A stretch of 28,820 nt of DNA, taken from NCBI GenBank assembly GCA_041551965.1, contig JBFELU010000028.1, positions 1 through 28,820 on the forward strand, in the 5' to 3' direction. A program made the translations under genes and the position numbers. The notes beneath the pieces are model-generated. The model saw only the letters and a list, made by a program, of their open reading frames with translations. It was not told where the DNA came from and did no database searches. This DNA comes from JBFELU01 sp041551965. Lineage in GTDB: Bacteria; Actinomycetota; Acidimicrobiia; Spongiisociales; UBA11373. Below are positions 13,742 through 21,574 of this stretch, piece by piece. How positions within the stretch are numbered: the stretch's first letter is position 1; each line of letters starts with the position of its first letter.

Positions 13742-15555
13742 AGGTACCCGGCGTTGCGGGCCCGATCGTCGAGAGTGGCCATCACCTTTTCCCGCATCTC
13801 GGCGAAGAACTCCGCCGAGGTGAGGTAGGGGAGGTCGATGTTGGGGTTGGGCTCGTGGCTGATGGCCGGGAGCACGTAGTCGTCTTCGGTGAATCCCCGG
13901 CGGCGTTCGACGGCATAGCCCCGCAGGAAGACCCGGGCCACGGTGTCCTGGAGCTGCTCGGTGGTGATGTCGAGGTCTGTGGCAGCCCGCACCGCCTCGG
14001 CGGCCCACTCGTCGTCGATGTTGGCGAACTTGCACAGGCCCAACAGATCGTCCCGCAGGTACCCGGGGCCGCGGTTGGTGGTGGCATCGACCCAGTAGTC
14101 GACGTCGGTTTCTCGTTCGATCACCAGCAGGAAGAAGGTACGCATCGACATGTGCCCTCCGGCCAGGGCCCAGGGGTAGGCGGGGTTGGTGTGGGGGAGG
14201 TAGGCGGGGTACTCGAGCCCCTTGCCGTGCATGGCGTAGGCGTCCTCGCCGGTCTTCGCCGCCAGGCGCATCACCCCCCGGCCCACCTCGGGGAGGCTCC
14301 CGGCGGCGACCGCCTCGATCGCCGCGGTGGCGGCGGCGGCGTCCCCGAAGGCGAGCCCGTCGACGAGGGGGGTTTCGGGGTGGCGGCGGTTGTAGTCCAT
14401 GACGTACCCGAGGGTGACACCCAGCGAGATCGAATCGAGCCCCAGCTCGTCGGACCGCTCGATCAGGTCCAGGGCGGCGTCGGGATCGAAGATCCCCAGG
14501 TTCGACGACAACAGTGTGATCGGTTCGTAGTCGACCTTGGCCCGGAACCGGCCCGGTTCCCCTTCGGCATCGTCGTAGACGTTCTTGTGGCACTTGATCC
14601 CGCACAGGTAGCAGCCCTCGGCCTTCACCACATACGGACCCTCTTCCACCGAGGGACGCAGCAACGGCACCGAGACCTCGGTACCGGTGGGGGCGAAATT
14701 GAACTCGGGGAGACTCCCGGCCTCCCGCATCATCTTCATGGTGCGCCACGTGCCTCCCCGGTCGTGGGGGAGATCGCGATAGCGGGCGCTTCCTTCACCG
14801 AGGTTGATCTCCTTGTTGACCTCCCTGAGGCCCCGGGCCCGCACCGCCGGGTTGGGGCCGTCGGCGGCAATCGCCCACAAGTTCTTGGAGCCCATCACCC
14901 CGCCGTAGCCGCCCCGCCCGCAGAACCGCGGCTTGGGGTCGCCGCTCTCCAATTGATTGTCGGTGGACAAGGCGATCGCGGCGTAACGCACCGTGTCCCA
15001 GTGCTCCCCGGCGGGGCCGATCGCGGCGAAGTGGGCTTCGGGGTAGCGGCGGTGGAGGTCCTGGATCCGGTCGTTGACCGTGCGGCCCGCCAGATCGGCG
15101 GCGTCGAGGAACTCGAAGACGGCCGGGCCCCCGGGGCCATCCGGGTCGTCGGCCGGGGCGAGACGCAGCAGGGTGGGCCGGGGGGCCCGCCCGGTGAAGA
15201 TCACGTCGTCGACGCCGAGGGCCCGCACCTTGGTGCCGAAGTGGCCGCTGCCGCTGGACCACATCAGGCCGGGAACACCCGACCGGGAGGTCTTCAGGGG
15301 CGAGTAGCCGTGGAAGAAGACCCTGAGGCCGGTCATGACCCGGGTCCCCGACAGCATCCCCAGGTTCATCATCAGCGGCGACTCCGGGGCGTAGGGATCG
15401 CCCACTTCGATCTCATCGAAGTACTTGGTGGCCCGGGCGATCCCCCCCAGCACGTCCTCGAAGTCCTCGCAGGCGATTCGCTCGAAACGGACTTCGCCCG
15501 TGGCCAGGTCGACGTGGTAGCGGTTGAAGCTGAACGCGGTGGCCGGCCGTGTCAT
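13738..15555 (-). CDS. Second, divergent AOR-family tungsten/molybdenum enzyme
   Basis: From the ATG at 15555 the protein has 605 residues, the same length class as archaeal AOR. It has CGRGGYGGVMGSKNLWAI (212-229), the pterin signature, and four cluster cysteines: CYLCGIKC (Cys315, Cys318, Cys322) and Cys508 in DDLLGLCKF. The N-terminal 100 residues are unlike the first AOR and lack its GYTGK opening (here FSFNRYHVDLATGEV), so the two are old paralogues with different substrates or partners. The open frame reaches 15708 but would cross the divergent promoter and the start of the enolase gene. A CATAAT box (15562-15567, minus) lies 6 bases before the ATG, so the transcript is probably leaderless. 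It is convergent with the MoeA fusion and divergent from the enolase operon. Confidence 0.9.
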   Translation of the reverse strand: MTRPATAFSFNRYHVDLATGEVRFERIACEDFEDVLGGIARATKYFDEIEVGDPYAPESPLMMNLGMLSGTRVMTGLRVFFHGYSPLKTSRSGVPGLMWSSGSGHFGTKVRALGVDDVIFTGRAPRPTLLRLAPADDPDGPGGPAVFEFLDAADLAGRTVNDRIQDLHRRYPEAHFAAIGPAGEHWDTVRYAAIALSTDNQLESGDPKPRFCGRGGYGGVMGSKNLWAIAADGPNPAVRARGLREVNKEINLGEGSARYRDLPHDRGGTWRTMKMMREAGSLPEFNFAPTGTEVSVPLLRPSVEEGPYVVKAEGCYLCGIKCHKNVYDDAEGEPGRFRAKVDYEPITLLSSNLGIFDPDAALDLIERSDELGLDSISLGVTLGYVMDYNRRHPETPLVDGLAFGDAAAATAAIEAVAAGSLPEVGRGVMRLAAKTGEDAYAMHGKGLEYPAYLPHTNPAYPWALAGGHMSMRTFFLLVIERETDVDYWVDATTNRGPGYLRDDLLGLCKFANIDDEWAAEAVRAATDLDITTEQLQDTVARVFLRGYAVERRRGFTEDDYVLPAISHEPNPNIDLPYLTSAEFFAEMREKVMATLDDRARNAGYL

Positions 15556-15561
15556 GGACCG

Positions 15562-15567
15562 ATTATG
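15562..15567 (-). promoter_or_regulatory. Possible -10 box (CATAAT) for the second AOR gene
   Basis: Read on the minus strand, CATAAT matches five of six bases of TATAAT and ends 6 bases before the ATG at 15555. There is no Shine-Dalgarno sequence in the gap, which fits a leaderless mRNA. Confidence 0.45.
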
Positions 15568-15609
15568 GCCGTCGGCAGGCAGGGTGCGGAGCGGTGACGA
15601 CCCGGACGG

Positions 15610-15615
15610 TACAGT
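15610..15615 (+). promoter_or_regulatory. Possible -10 box for the enolase-superfamily operon
   Basis: TACAGT fits TAnnnT and lies 10 bases before the ATG at 15626; the leader would be only a few bases. It forms a divergent promoter region with the CATAAT box of the second AOR gene. Confidence 0.35.
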
Positions 15616-15625
15616 CGAGCCATCC

Positions 15626-16744
15626 ATGAGCGTCATCGAACGGGTCGAGGCGAGGGCGGTGCGGATCCCCGTGGAGCGTCCCGTCTCGATGGCAAACCGC
15701 ACGTTCACGGAGCGTGACTTCGTGCTGGTGCGAGCTCACGTCCAGGGGGCCACCGGGCTCGGGTTCGCCTACCTCGGTCACACCGGCGCTCCCCTCGCCG
15801 CCGGTGCGGTGCGGGATCTGTTGGCCCCTCTCGTCGTGGGGGCCGATCCGACCGACGTGTCCGGCATCTGGAATCGCATGTTCCGGGCCACCTTGCTGCA
15901 CGGTCGGGCCGGGTTGGTGATGAGGGCCCTCAGTGCCGTCGACATCGCCCTGTGGGAGCTCAACGCCCGGATGGAGGGTGTGTCGCTTTCGGAGGCTCTG
16001 GGCGGCCGCAAGGCGGAGACGGTGCCCTGCTACGCCTCCGGGGGTTACTACGCCGACGACAAGACACTCGACGATCTGGCGGCCGAGGTATCCGGGTACC
16101 TCGACGCCGGGTACCGGGCGGTCAAGATCAAGGTGGGTCGCCTGTCGCCGGCCGACGACGAGGCCCGCATCCGGGTGTGTCGGGAGGCCGTCGGATCCGA
16201 CGTTCCCCTGCTGCTGGATGCCAACAATGCTTGGGGCTCGGTGTCCGAGGCCGTCGAGCACCTGCGAGCCTGGGAGCGCCACGATCCCTACTGGATCGAG
16301 GAGCCCTTCCTCCCCGACGACCTGGCGTCGCTCATCCCGCTGGCCCGCTCGACCCCCATTCCGATCGCCAGCGGCGAGATCGGCTCGACTCGTTGGCACT
16401 TCCGAGATCTGATGGAGACCGGGGCGGTGTCGTTCATCAACCCCGATGTCCCGGTACTGGGAGGGCTCACCGAGTACCAACGGGTCGATGAGATGGCCGC
16501 GTCGTTCGGGGTCACCGTGTGCCCCCACTGGTTCGACACCCTCCACGTCCACACGGTGGCGGCCTCGGAAGCGGCCCACATGGTGGAGGTGTTCCCCGAC
16601 GACGAGATCTTCAACTTCCGGCGCCTCGTCGATGCCGGGCCGGAACTGCTCGACGGGGAACTGAAGGTGCCGACGGGACCGGGGCTGGGGACCGACCTCG
16701 ACCTCGACGCCACCGAGCGGTTCGCCCTGGACGGGTGGGCATGA
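15626..16744 (+). CDS. Enolase-superfamily enzyme, mandelate racemase subgroup
   Basis: The 372-residue protein carries the catalytic set of the enolase superfamily: KIK (Lys167, Lys169), metal ligands Asp198 (LLLDANNAW), Glu225 (WIEEPF) and Glu251 (ASGE), and a His-Asp pair, Asp274 (NPDVPVLGG) and His301 (CPHWF). The His-Asp pair places it in the mandelate racemase subgroup, which abstracts the proton next to a carboxylate to racemise or dehydrate acids, commonly sugar acids. The exact substrate is unknown. Its gene overlaps the L-2-hydroxyglutarate oxidase gene by ATGA, so the two are co-translated and probably handle successive 2-hydroxy or 2-oxo acids. The start at 15626 is chosen because MSVIERVEARAVRIP is the normal N-terminus. 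Confidence 0.9.
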   Translation: MSVIERVEARAVRIPVERPVSMANRTFTERDFVLVRAHVQGATGLGFAYLGHTGAPLAAGAVRDLLAPLVVGADPTDVSGIWNRMFRATLLHGRAGLVMRALSAVDIALWELNARMEGVSLSEALGGRKAETVPCYASGGYYADDKTLDDLAAEVSGYLDAGYRAVKIKVGRLSPADDEARIRVCREAVGSDVPLLLDANNAWGSVSEAVEHLRAWERHDPYWIEEPFLPDDLASLIPLARSTPIPIASGEIGSTRWHFRDLMETGAVSFINPDVPVLGGLTEYQRVDEMAASFGVTVCPHWFDTLHVHTVAASEAAHMVEVFPDDEIFNFRRLVDAGPELLDGELKVPTGPGLGTDLDLDATERFALDGWA

Positions 16745-17943
16745 CGCAGCGGGTCGACGTGGTGGTGATCGGCGGAGGCATCGTCGGCCTGGCCACCGCC
16801 CGGGCGTTGCTGCGCAGTCGCAACGCTCCGTCGATCACAGTGGTCGAGAAGGAGACGGTCCTCGGGGCCCACCAGACCGGTCGCAACAGCGGGGTGCTCC
16901 ACTCCGGTCTCTACTACCGGCCCGGCTCGCTCAAGGCCAGGCTCTGTGTCGAGGGGCGGCGCCGCATGGCCGAGTTGTGCCGCACCGAGGGCCTCCCCTA
17001 CCGGGAGAGCGGCAAGGTGGTGGTGGCCACCACCGGGGACCAGGTTCCGGTGCTCGAGGAGCTGGCGCGGCGCGGTGAGGCCAACGGCCTGCAGGGCATC
17101 GAACGCCTCGGCCCGAGCGGGATTCGGGACCATGAGCCGCACGCCACAGGCGCGGCCGGTTTGTTCGTGCCCGAAACCGGATACGTCGACTTCGGGGCGG
17201 TGGCGGATCGATTCGCCGACCACCTTCGGTCGGGTGGCGTGCCGGTATCGACCGGCTTCCCGGTGTCGTCGATGGAGACCACCGGGACCGGCTGTGTGGT
17301 CCACGGGGCGGGGGAGCGGATCGAAGCCCGGATGCTCATCAACTGCGGCGGGCTCCATGCCGACACGTTGGCTGCCATGACCGGCCTCGATCCCCCTGTG
17401 CGGATCGTTCCCTTTCGCGGTGAGTACTTCCACCTGCGGGATCCCGAACGGGTGGCCTCGGCGGTCTACCCGGTCCCCGATCCCCGCTTCCCGTTCCTCG
17501 GGGTCCACTTCACCCGGCGCATCGACGACACCGTGGAGGTGGGGCCCAATGCGGTGCTGGCCTGGGGCAGGGAGCACTACAGGGGCACCCGCCCCCGGTT
17601 CCGCGAGATGCGGCAGACGCTGCGATACCGGGGGTTCTGGCGGATGGCGGCCCGCTACTGGCGCACCGGGATCGCCGAGCTGGCCGGTTCGTGGAGTCCG
17701 GTGCTGTATGCCCGCCGGTCCCGGGTGTTGATCCCCGGGATCCGGCGCGAGGACCTCATCCGAGGGGGATCCGGCGTCCGCGCCCAGGCGGTGTGGCCCG
17801 ACGGCACCCTCGCCGACGACTTCGTGATCGCCGGGGATGGCCCGTTCCTGCACGTGCTCAATGCGCCGTCGCCGGCGGCCACCGCCGCCCTGGAGATCGG
17901 AGACCACCTCGCCGGGATGGCCGTTGAGCGGTTGGGAGGCTGA
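16741..17943 (+). CDS. lhgO: L-2-hydroxyglutarate oxidase (FAD-dependent)
   Basis: The 400-residue flavoprotein starts MTQRVDVVVIGGGIVGLATA, with the dinucleotide-binding GGGIVG at 11-16. HQTGRNSGVLHSGLYY (about 45-60) and the late IPGIRREDLIRGGSGVRAQ segment are characteristic of the LhgO/L2HGDH family, which oxidises L-2-hydroxyglutarate to 2-oxoglutarate with electrons going to oxygen or quinone. The ATG overlaps the enolase stop codon (ATGA). An open frame upstream of this ATG runs inside the enolase gene and is not used. In this setting the physiological substrate could be another 2-hydroxy acid made by the enolase-family partner. Confidence 0.88.
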   Translation: MTQRVDVVVIGGGIVGLATARALLRSRNAPSITVVEKETVLGAHQTGRNSGVLHSGLYYRPGSLKARLCVEGRRRMAELCRTEGLPYRESGKVVVATTGDQVPVLEELARRGEANGLQGIERLGPSGIRDHEPHATGAAGLFVPETGYVDFGAVADRFADHLRSGGVPVSTGFPVSSMETTGTGCVVHGAGERIEARMLINCGGLHADTLAAMTGLDPPVRIVPFRGEYFHLRDPERVASAVYPVPDPRFPFLGVHFTRRIDDTVEVGPNAVLAWGREHYRGTRPRFREMRQTLRYRGFWRMAARYWRTGIAELAGSWSPVLYARRSRVLIPGIRREDLIRGGSGVRAQAVWPDGTLADDFVIAGDGPFLHVLNAPSPAATAALEIGDHLAGMAVERLGG

Positions 17944-17952
17944 GTCCGGGCC

Positions 17953-17981
17953 TACCATCTACGGCACCCCGGGCCCGGAGG
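17953..17981 (+). promoter_or_regulatory. Possible -10 box and Shine-Dalgarno for the first aminotransferase
   Basis: TACCAT at 17953-17958 fits TAnnnT, and GGAGG at 17977-17981 lies 5 bases before the GTG at 17987. This fixes the start and suggests the aminotransferase can be transcribed apart from the lhgO gene, which ends at 17943. Confidence 0.4.
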
Positions 17982-17986
17982 TTGCC

Positions 17987-19276
17987 GTGACCACGAATCG
18001 CGAATTGCTGGATCGGCGGAGGCGGGTGTCGCCGTCGTGGATGATCGCCTACCACGAGGAGCCGATCGCTATCGATCGCGGCGAGGGGCGCCACGTGTGG
18101 GATGTCGAGGGGAACCGTTATCTGGATTTCTTCGGCGGGATCCTCACCACCATGGTCGGGTACGGGATTCCCGAGATCACGGAAGCGATCCAACGGCAGG
18201 CCGCCAAGGTGGTGCACACTTCGACCCTGTACCTCAACGAACCGGCGGTCACGCTGGCCGAGAGGATCGCCGAGGTCTCGGGGATTCCCGACGCCCGGGT
18301 CTTCTTCACGACCTCCGGCACCGAAGCCACCGATGCGGCGCTGTTGCTCGCCACCACCCACCGGCGTTCCAACCAGGTGCTGGCGATGCGCAACAGCTAC
18401 CACGGCCGATCCTTCACCGCCGTTGCCGTCACATCACACCGGTCGTGGTCGCCCACCTCCTACACCGGCATCAACGTCAACTACGTCCATGGCGCCTATC
18501 CGCTTCGCAGCCCCTTCCGCGATCTGGATCCCGACGCCTACGTCGAGGCGTCGCTGGAGGACCTGCGGCAGGTGATCGACATGATGACCTCGGGCGACGT
18601 GGCATGCCTCCTGGCCGAGCCGATCCAGGGTGTCGGCGGCTGTTCCCTGCCGCCCGACGGTCTCTACGGGGCGATGGAGAAGATCCTCGACGACTACGGG
18701 ATCCTCTTCGTCTCCGACGAGGTGCAGACCGGGTGGGGGAGGACCGGGGAGAACTTCTGGGGCTACCAGGCCCACGGTGTCACGCCCGACATCATGACGT
18801 TCGCCAAGGGTGTGGGCAACGGGGTGAGCATGGGCGGGGTGGTGGCCCGGGCCGAGGTCATGGATTCACTCGGCGCCAACTCGATCTCGACCTTTGGTGG
18901 GAACCCGCTGTCGGCGGCGGCGGCCATTGCCACCCTCGACTACGTCCTGGAGCACGACCTGCAGGGCAACGCCCTGCGGATGGGGCGGCGGTTCGAAGGC
19001 GGCCTCGGACCGGTGGTCGAGGCGACCCCTTGGATCGCCGAGATGCGGGGCAAGGGGCTGATGCTGGCCCTGGAGACCACGCAGCCCGGTTCGCTGGAAC
19101 CCTCGTCGGAACGGGCCGCCCTCCTTCACGAAGGCTGCAGGAGAGCCGGTCTGCTGCTCGGCAAGGGCGGCCTCTACGGCAACGTGCTGCGGATCACCCC
19201 ACCCCTCACGGTCACCGGCGACGAAGTCGATGAGGCCGTGGCGGTGATGAGCGAGGTGATCGAGCGCATCGAATAG
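17987..19276 (+). CDS. Class III PLP aminotransferase (AGXT2/omega-amino acid type)
   Basis: The 429-residue protein has class III signatures: VFFTTSGTEATDAALL (PLP phosphate site), FVSDEVQTGWGRTG with Asp244, and Lys274 in TFAKGVGNGVSMGG, which binds PLP. Its motif set is closest to alanine-glyoxylate/3-aminoisobutyrate aminotransferases (AGXT2 type). The next gene makes a CoA-acylating methylmalonate-semialdehyde dehydrogenase, so a 3-aminoisobutyrate or beta-alanine pathway (aminoisobutyrate to methylmalonate semialdehyde to propionyl-CoA) is a reasonable inference. An open frame starting at 17837 runs through the end of lhgO; GGAGG before the GTG at 17987 supports the shorter protein. Confidence 0.85.
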   Translation: MTTNRELLDRRRRVSPSWMIAYHEEPIAIDRGEGRHVWDVEGNRYLDFFGGILTTMVGYGIPEITEAIQRQAAKVVHTSTLYLNEPAVTLAERIAEVSGIPDARVFFTTSGTEATDAALLLATTHRRSNQVLAMRNSYHGRSFTAVAVTSHRSWSPTSYTGINVNYVHGAYPLRSPFRDLDPDAYVEASLEDLRQVIDMMTSGDVACLLAEPIQGVGGCSLPPDGLYGAMEKILDDYGILFVSDEVQTGWGRTGENFWGYQAHGVTPDIMTFAKGVGNGVSMGGVVARAEVMDSLGANSISTFGGNPLSAAAAIATLDYVLEHDLQGNALRMGRRFEGGLGPVVEATPWIAEMRGKGLMLALETTQPGSLEPSSERAALLHEGCRRAGLLLGKGGLYGNVLRITPPLTVTGDEVDEAVAVMSEVIERIE

Positions 19277-19286
19277 CGGGGCCGTT

Positions 19287-19321
19287 CGGCCCGGGCTGTC
19301 CCTCTGCGGCCCGGGTACGAT
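19287..19321 (+). promoter_or_regulatory. Direct repeat and -10 box before the semialdehyde dehydrogenase gene
   Basis: CGGCCCGGG occurs at 19287-19295 and again at 19307-19315, 20 bp apart (about two helical turns). The second copy abuts TACGAT (19316-19321), a TAnnnT hexamer about 48 bases before the ATG. The spacing would place two protein dimers or a tandem site on the same face of the helix over the -35 region. Confidence 0.35.
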
Positions 19322-19368
19322 GCCGAGAATCTCTCGAGACCTTTGTGAAGACGCGAGGAGGAAACGTC

Positions 19369-20883
19369 ATGGTGACGAGACTCAAGCCGTTCATCGGCGG
19401 CGAGTGGCGGGAGTCCGCCACCGACACCTACATGCCGGTGACCAACAGCAGCACCGGGGAGGTGATGGCCGAGGCCCCCCAGTGCACCGTCGACGAGGTC
19501 AACGACGCCGTCGAGGCAGCCGCGGCGGCCTTCCCCGGCTGGCGGGACACCCCCGTCACCGAGCGGGTTCAGGTGATGTTCCGACTCAAGGGGCTGCTCG
19601 AGGAGCAGGTGCAAGACCTGGCCGTGCTGTTGTCGACCGAGATGGGCAAGTCCTACGCCGAGGCCCGGGGCGACGTGCTGAAAGCGATCGAGGTCGTCGA
19701 GCTGGCCTGTGCCGTGCCGGTCACGATGATGGGCGACTCGCTCATGAACGTCTCCGACGGGTTCGACACCGTCACCTACCGGGAGCCGCTCGGGGTGTTC
19801 GCCGGGATCGCTCCGTGGAACTTCCCGGCGATGATCCCCATGGGGTGGATGGCCCCATTGGCGGTCACCACCGGCAACACCTTCGTTCTCAAGGCGGCCA
19901 GCTTCGTGCCGCAGACCGCCATGCGGATCGCCGAGTTGTGGCAGGAGGCGGGGATCCCGCCCGGGGTCCTCAACGTGGTGACCGCCTCTCGCCACGAGGC
20001 AGAGATCTTGCTGGAGCACCCCGAGGTGAGGGGCGTCTCATTCGTCGGCTCAGAGAAGGTGGGTCGCCACGTCTACGCCACGGCGGCATCCCACGGCAAG
20101 CGGGTTCAGGCGCTCACCGAGGCCAAGAACCACGCCCTCATCATGCGGGACGCCCCGGTCATGGCCACCGCCCAGCGGGTCATCAACTCCGCCTTCGGCT
20201 GTGCCGGGGAGCGGTGCATGGCACTGCCGGCCATCGCGGTCGAGGAGCAGATCGCCGACGACCTCGTCGAGGCCATCGTCGAGCTCGCCGACAAGCGCAA
20301 GATGGGTCCGGCCTGGGAAGAGAGCACCGAACTCGGCCCGCTGGTCAATGAAGAGCACCTCGGCTTCGTCAGCGATTGGGTGGAGCGCTCGATGGCCGAA
20401 GGGGCCGTGATGGCCCGTGACGGCCGCAAGCCGGACGTGCCCGGCTACGAGGGCGGCTACTTCATGGGCCCCACCGTGTTCGACCACGTGACCCCCGAGA
20501 TGCGTTGCGGTTGGGAGGAGGTCTTCGGCCCGGTCCTGTACGTGAAGCGGGTGAAGTCCTTCGAGGAGGGCATCCAGACGATCAACAACAGCCGGTACGC
20601 CAACGGCGCCTCGATCTTCACGCAGAGCGGGCACTACGCCCGGGAGTTCGCCCGCCGCATCGATGCCGGCATGGTCGGCGTCAACGTGGGGATCCCGGTG
20701 CCGATCTCGGTGTTCCCGTTCTCCGGCCACAAGAACAGCTTCTTCGGCGACCTGCACGTGATGGGCCGCGACGGCGTGGCGTTCTTCACCGAGACCAAGG
20801 CGGTGACTTCCTACTGGTTCAGCGAGGCCGACAAGGCCGGCGAGAAGGTGGGGACCTGGGAGGGGACGATCACCCGGACCTGA
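19369..20883 (+). CDS. mmsA: CoA-acylating methylmalonate-semialdehyde dehydrogenase
   Basis: The 504-residue aldehyde dehydrogenase has PWNFPAMIPMGWMAPLAV (149-166), the catalytic Cys283 in GERCMALP, and AKNHALI at 252-258, where hydrolytic aldehyde dehydrogenases have a Glu that activates water. Its absence marks the CoA-dependent subfamily (MmsA/IolA), which turns methylmalonate semialdehyde into propionyl-CoA, or malonate semialdehyde into acetyl-CoA, with NAD. The start at 19369 follows a strong GAGGAGGAAA site (19355-19364). The pathway could be valine, thymine/3-aminoisobutyrate, beta-alanine or inositol breakdown; the preceding aminotransferase favours the amino acid routes. Propionyl-CoA made here could enter the mutase reaction coded at 4133. 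The 3' end overlaps the convergent DUF1638 gene by 14 bases. Confidence 0.93.
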   Translation: MVTRLKPFIGGEWRESATDTYMPVTNSSTGEVMAEAPQCTVDEVNDAVEAAAAAFPGWRDTPVTERVQVMFRLKGLLEEQVQDLAVLLSTEMGKSYAEARGDVLKAIEVVELACAVPVTMMGDSLMNVSDGFDTVTYREPLGVFAGIAPWNFPAMIPMGWMAPLAVTTGNTFVLKAASFVPQTAMRIAELWQEAGIPPGVLNVVTASRHEAEILLEHPEVRGVSFVGSEKVGRHVYATAASHGKRVQALTEAKNHALIMRDAPVMATAQRVINSAFGCAGERCMALPAIAVEEQIADDLVEAIVELADKRKMGPAWEESTELGPLVNEEHLGFVSDWVERSMAEGAVMARDGRKPDVPGYEGGYFMGPTVFDHVTPEMRCGWEEVFGPVLYVKRVKSFEEGIQTINNSRYANGASIFTQSGHYAREFARRIDAGMVGVNVGIPVPISVFPFSGHKNSFFGDLHVMGRDGVAFFTETKAVTSYWFSEADKAGEKVGTWEGTITRT

Positions 20884-21574
20884 GCGGGAGGTCCTCGTCC
20901 TTCAGGAACATCTCCTGGGTGACGGTGGTCCCCGGGGGAACGACGAGCAGATCGGGGTCGTCGACGTCGGCGGCCCCGATCAGCTTCTCGAGGAGCGTCG
21001 GGTCACCGAGGTACTCGTCGTAGGCCATGCCCCACCGGTCCCGGCAGAACTGCGCCACCGGTGCGGCCAGCTGGCGCGACCGCTCCATCTCTTCCTCCGA
21101 GAAGGCGATGACGCGGAGTCGGCGATAGGAGCCGTAGATCTTGTCGATGAGCCGCTCGGCCCTGACGGTTCCGTAGTCCTCCTCGTAGCGGTGGTAGGTC
21201 GTCAGGGGATCGTCCCCGCTCTCCAGCCAGCCCCGGGTGAGGTAGTACGTCCCCGGTTCGGCGTAGAACTCCTCCTCGTAGCGCTGTTGGGAGCCGAGCA
21301 TCATCCCGATGCAGTCGTGAGTCCGGGGGAAGACGAGCGTGTGCGGTCCCGACTCCACGCCGACCACCCCGTTGCCGCACAGGCCGTACCCCACGAGGAC
21401 GGTCGACGGCTCGGGGAGGGCATCGAGGTGCCGCTGCAGGGTCGGTGCCATCTCGACGGGCCGGGTGTGGAGGCCGTAATCGAGGTAGGTGACCTCGGCT
21501 TCGTCAGGGAGGAGGGGTTCGAGCAGATCCTGAAGGACCCGGCACGAGAGGACGGCAGTCGCCGGCGAGGTCAT
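20870..21574 (-). CDS. DUF1638-family protein linked to corrinoid methyltransferases
   Basis: The 234-residue protein matches the pattern of DUF1638: an N-terminal VLSCRVLQ, then VLVGYGLCGNGVVG and FPRTHDCIGMMLGS, each with a conserved Cys that could form a metal site. The family is of unknown function and is often found beside corrinoid proteins and methyltransferases in methanogens and anaerobic bacteria. Here its ATG overlaps the stop codon of the corrinoid protein gene by 4 bases, so the two are co-translated. I infer an accessory role such as activation or repair of the corrinoid protein, since no RamA-type activase is in the window. The family assignment is from memory of these motifs. 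Confidence 0.7.
   Translation of the reverse strand: MTSPATAVLSCRVLQDLLEPLLPDEAEVTYLDYGLHTRPVEMAPTLQRHLDALPEPSTVLVGYGLCGNGVVGVESGPHTLVFPRTHDCIGMMLGSQQRYEEEFYAEPGTYYLTRGWLESGDDPLTTYHRYEEDYGTVRAERLIDKIYGSYRRLRVIAFSEEEMERSRQLAAPVAQFCRDRWGMAYDEYLGDPTLLEKLIGAADVDDPDLLVVPPGTTVTQEMFLKDEDLPLRSG

Noticed and set aside
11795..14749. A 984-codon minus-strand frame opposite the MoeA fusion and out of phase with the second AOR
   Set aside because: It spans two real genes and its translation is a mix of Arg/Gly/His-rich sequence without motifs.
19278..19292. A GGGCC-GTTC-GGCCC hairpin as a terminator after the first aminotransferase
   Set aside because: The stem is only 5 bp and no T-run follows; it could equally be part of the GC-rich promoter region of mmsA.
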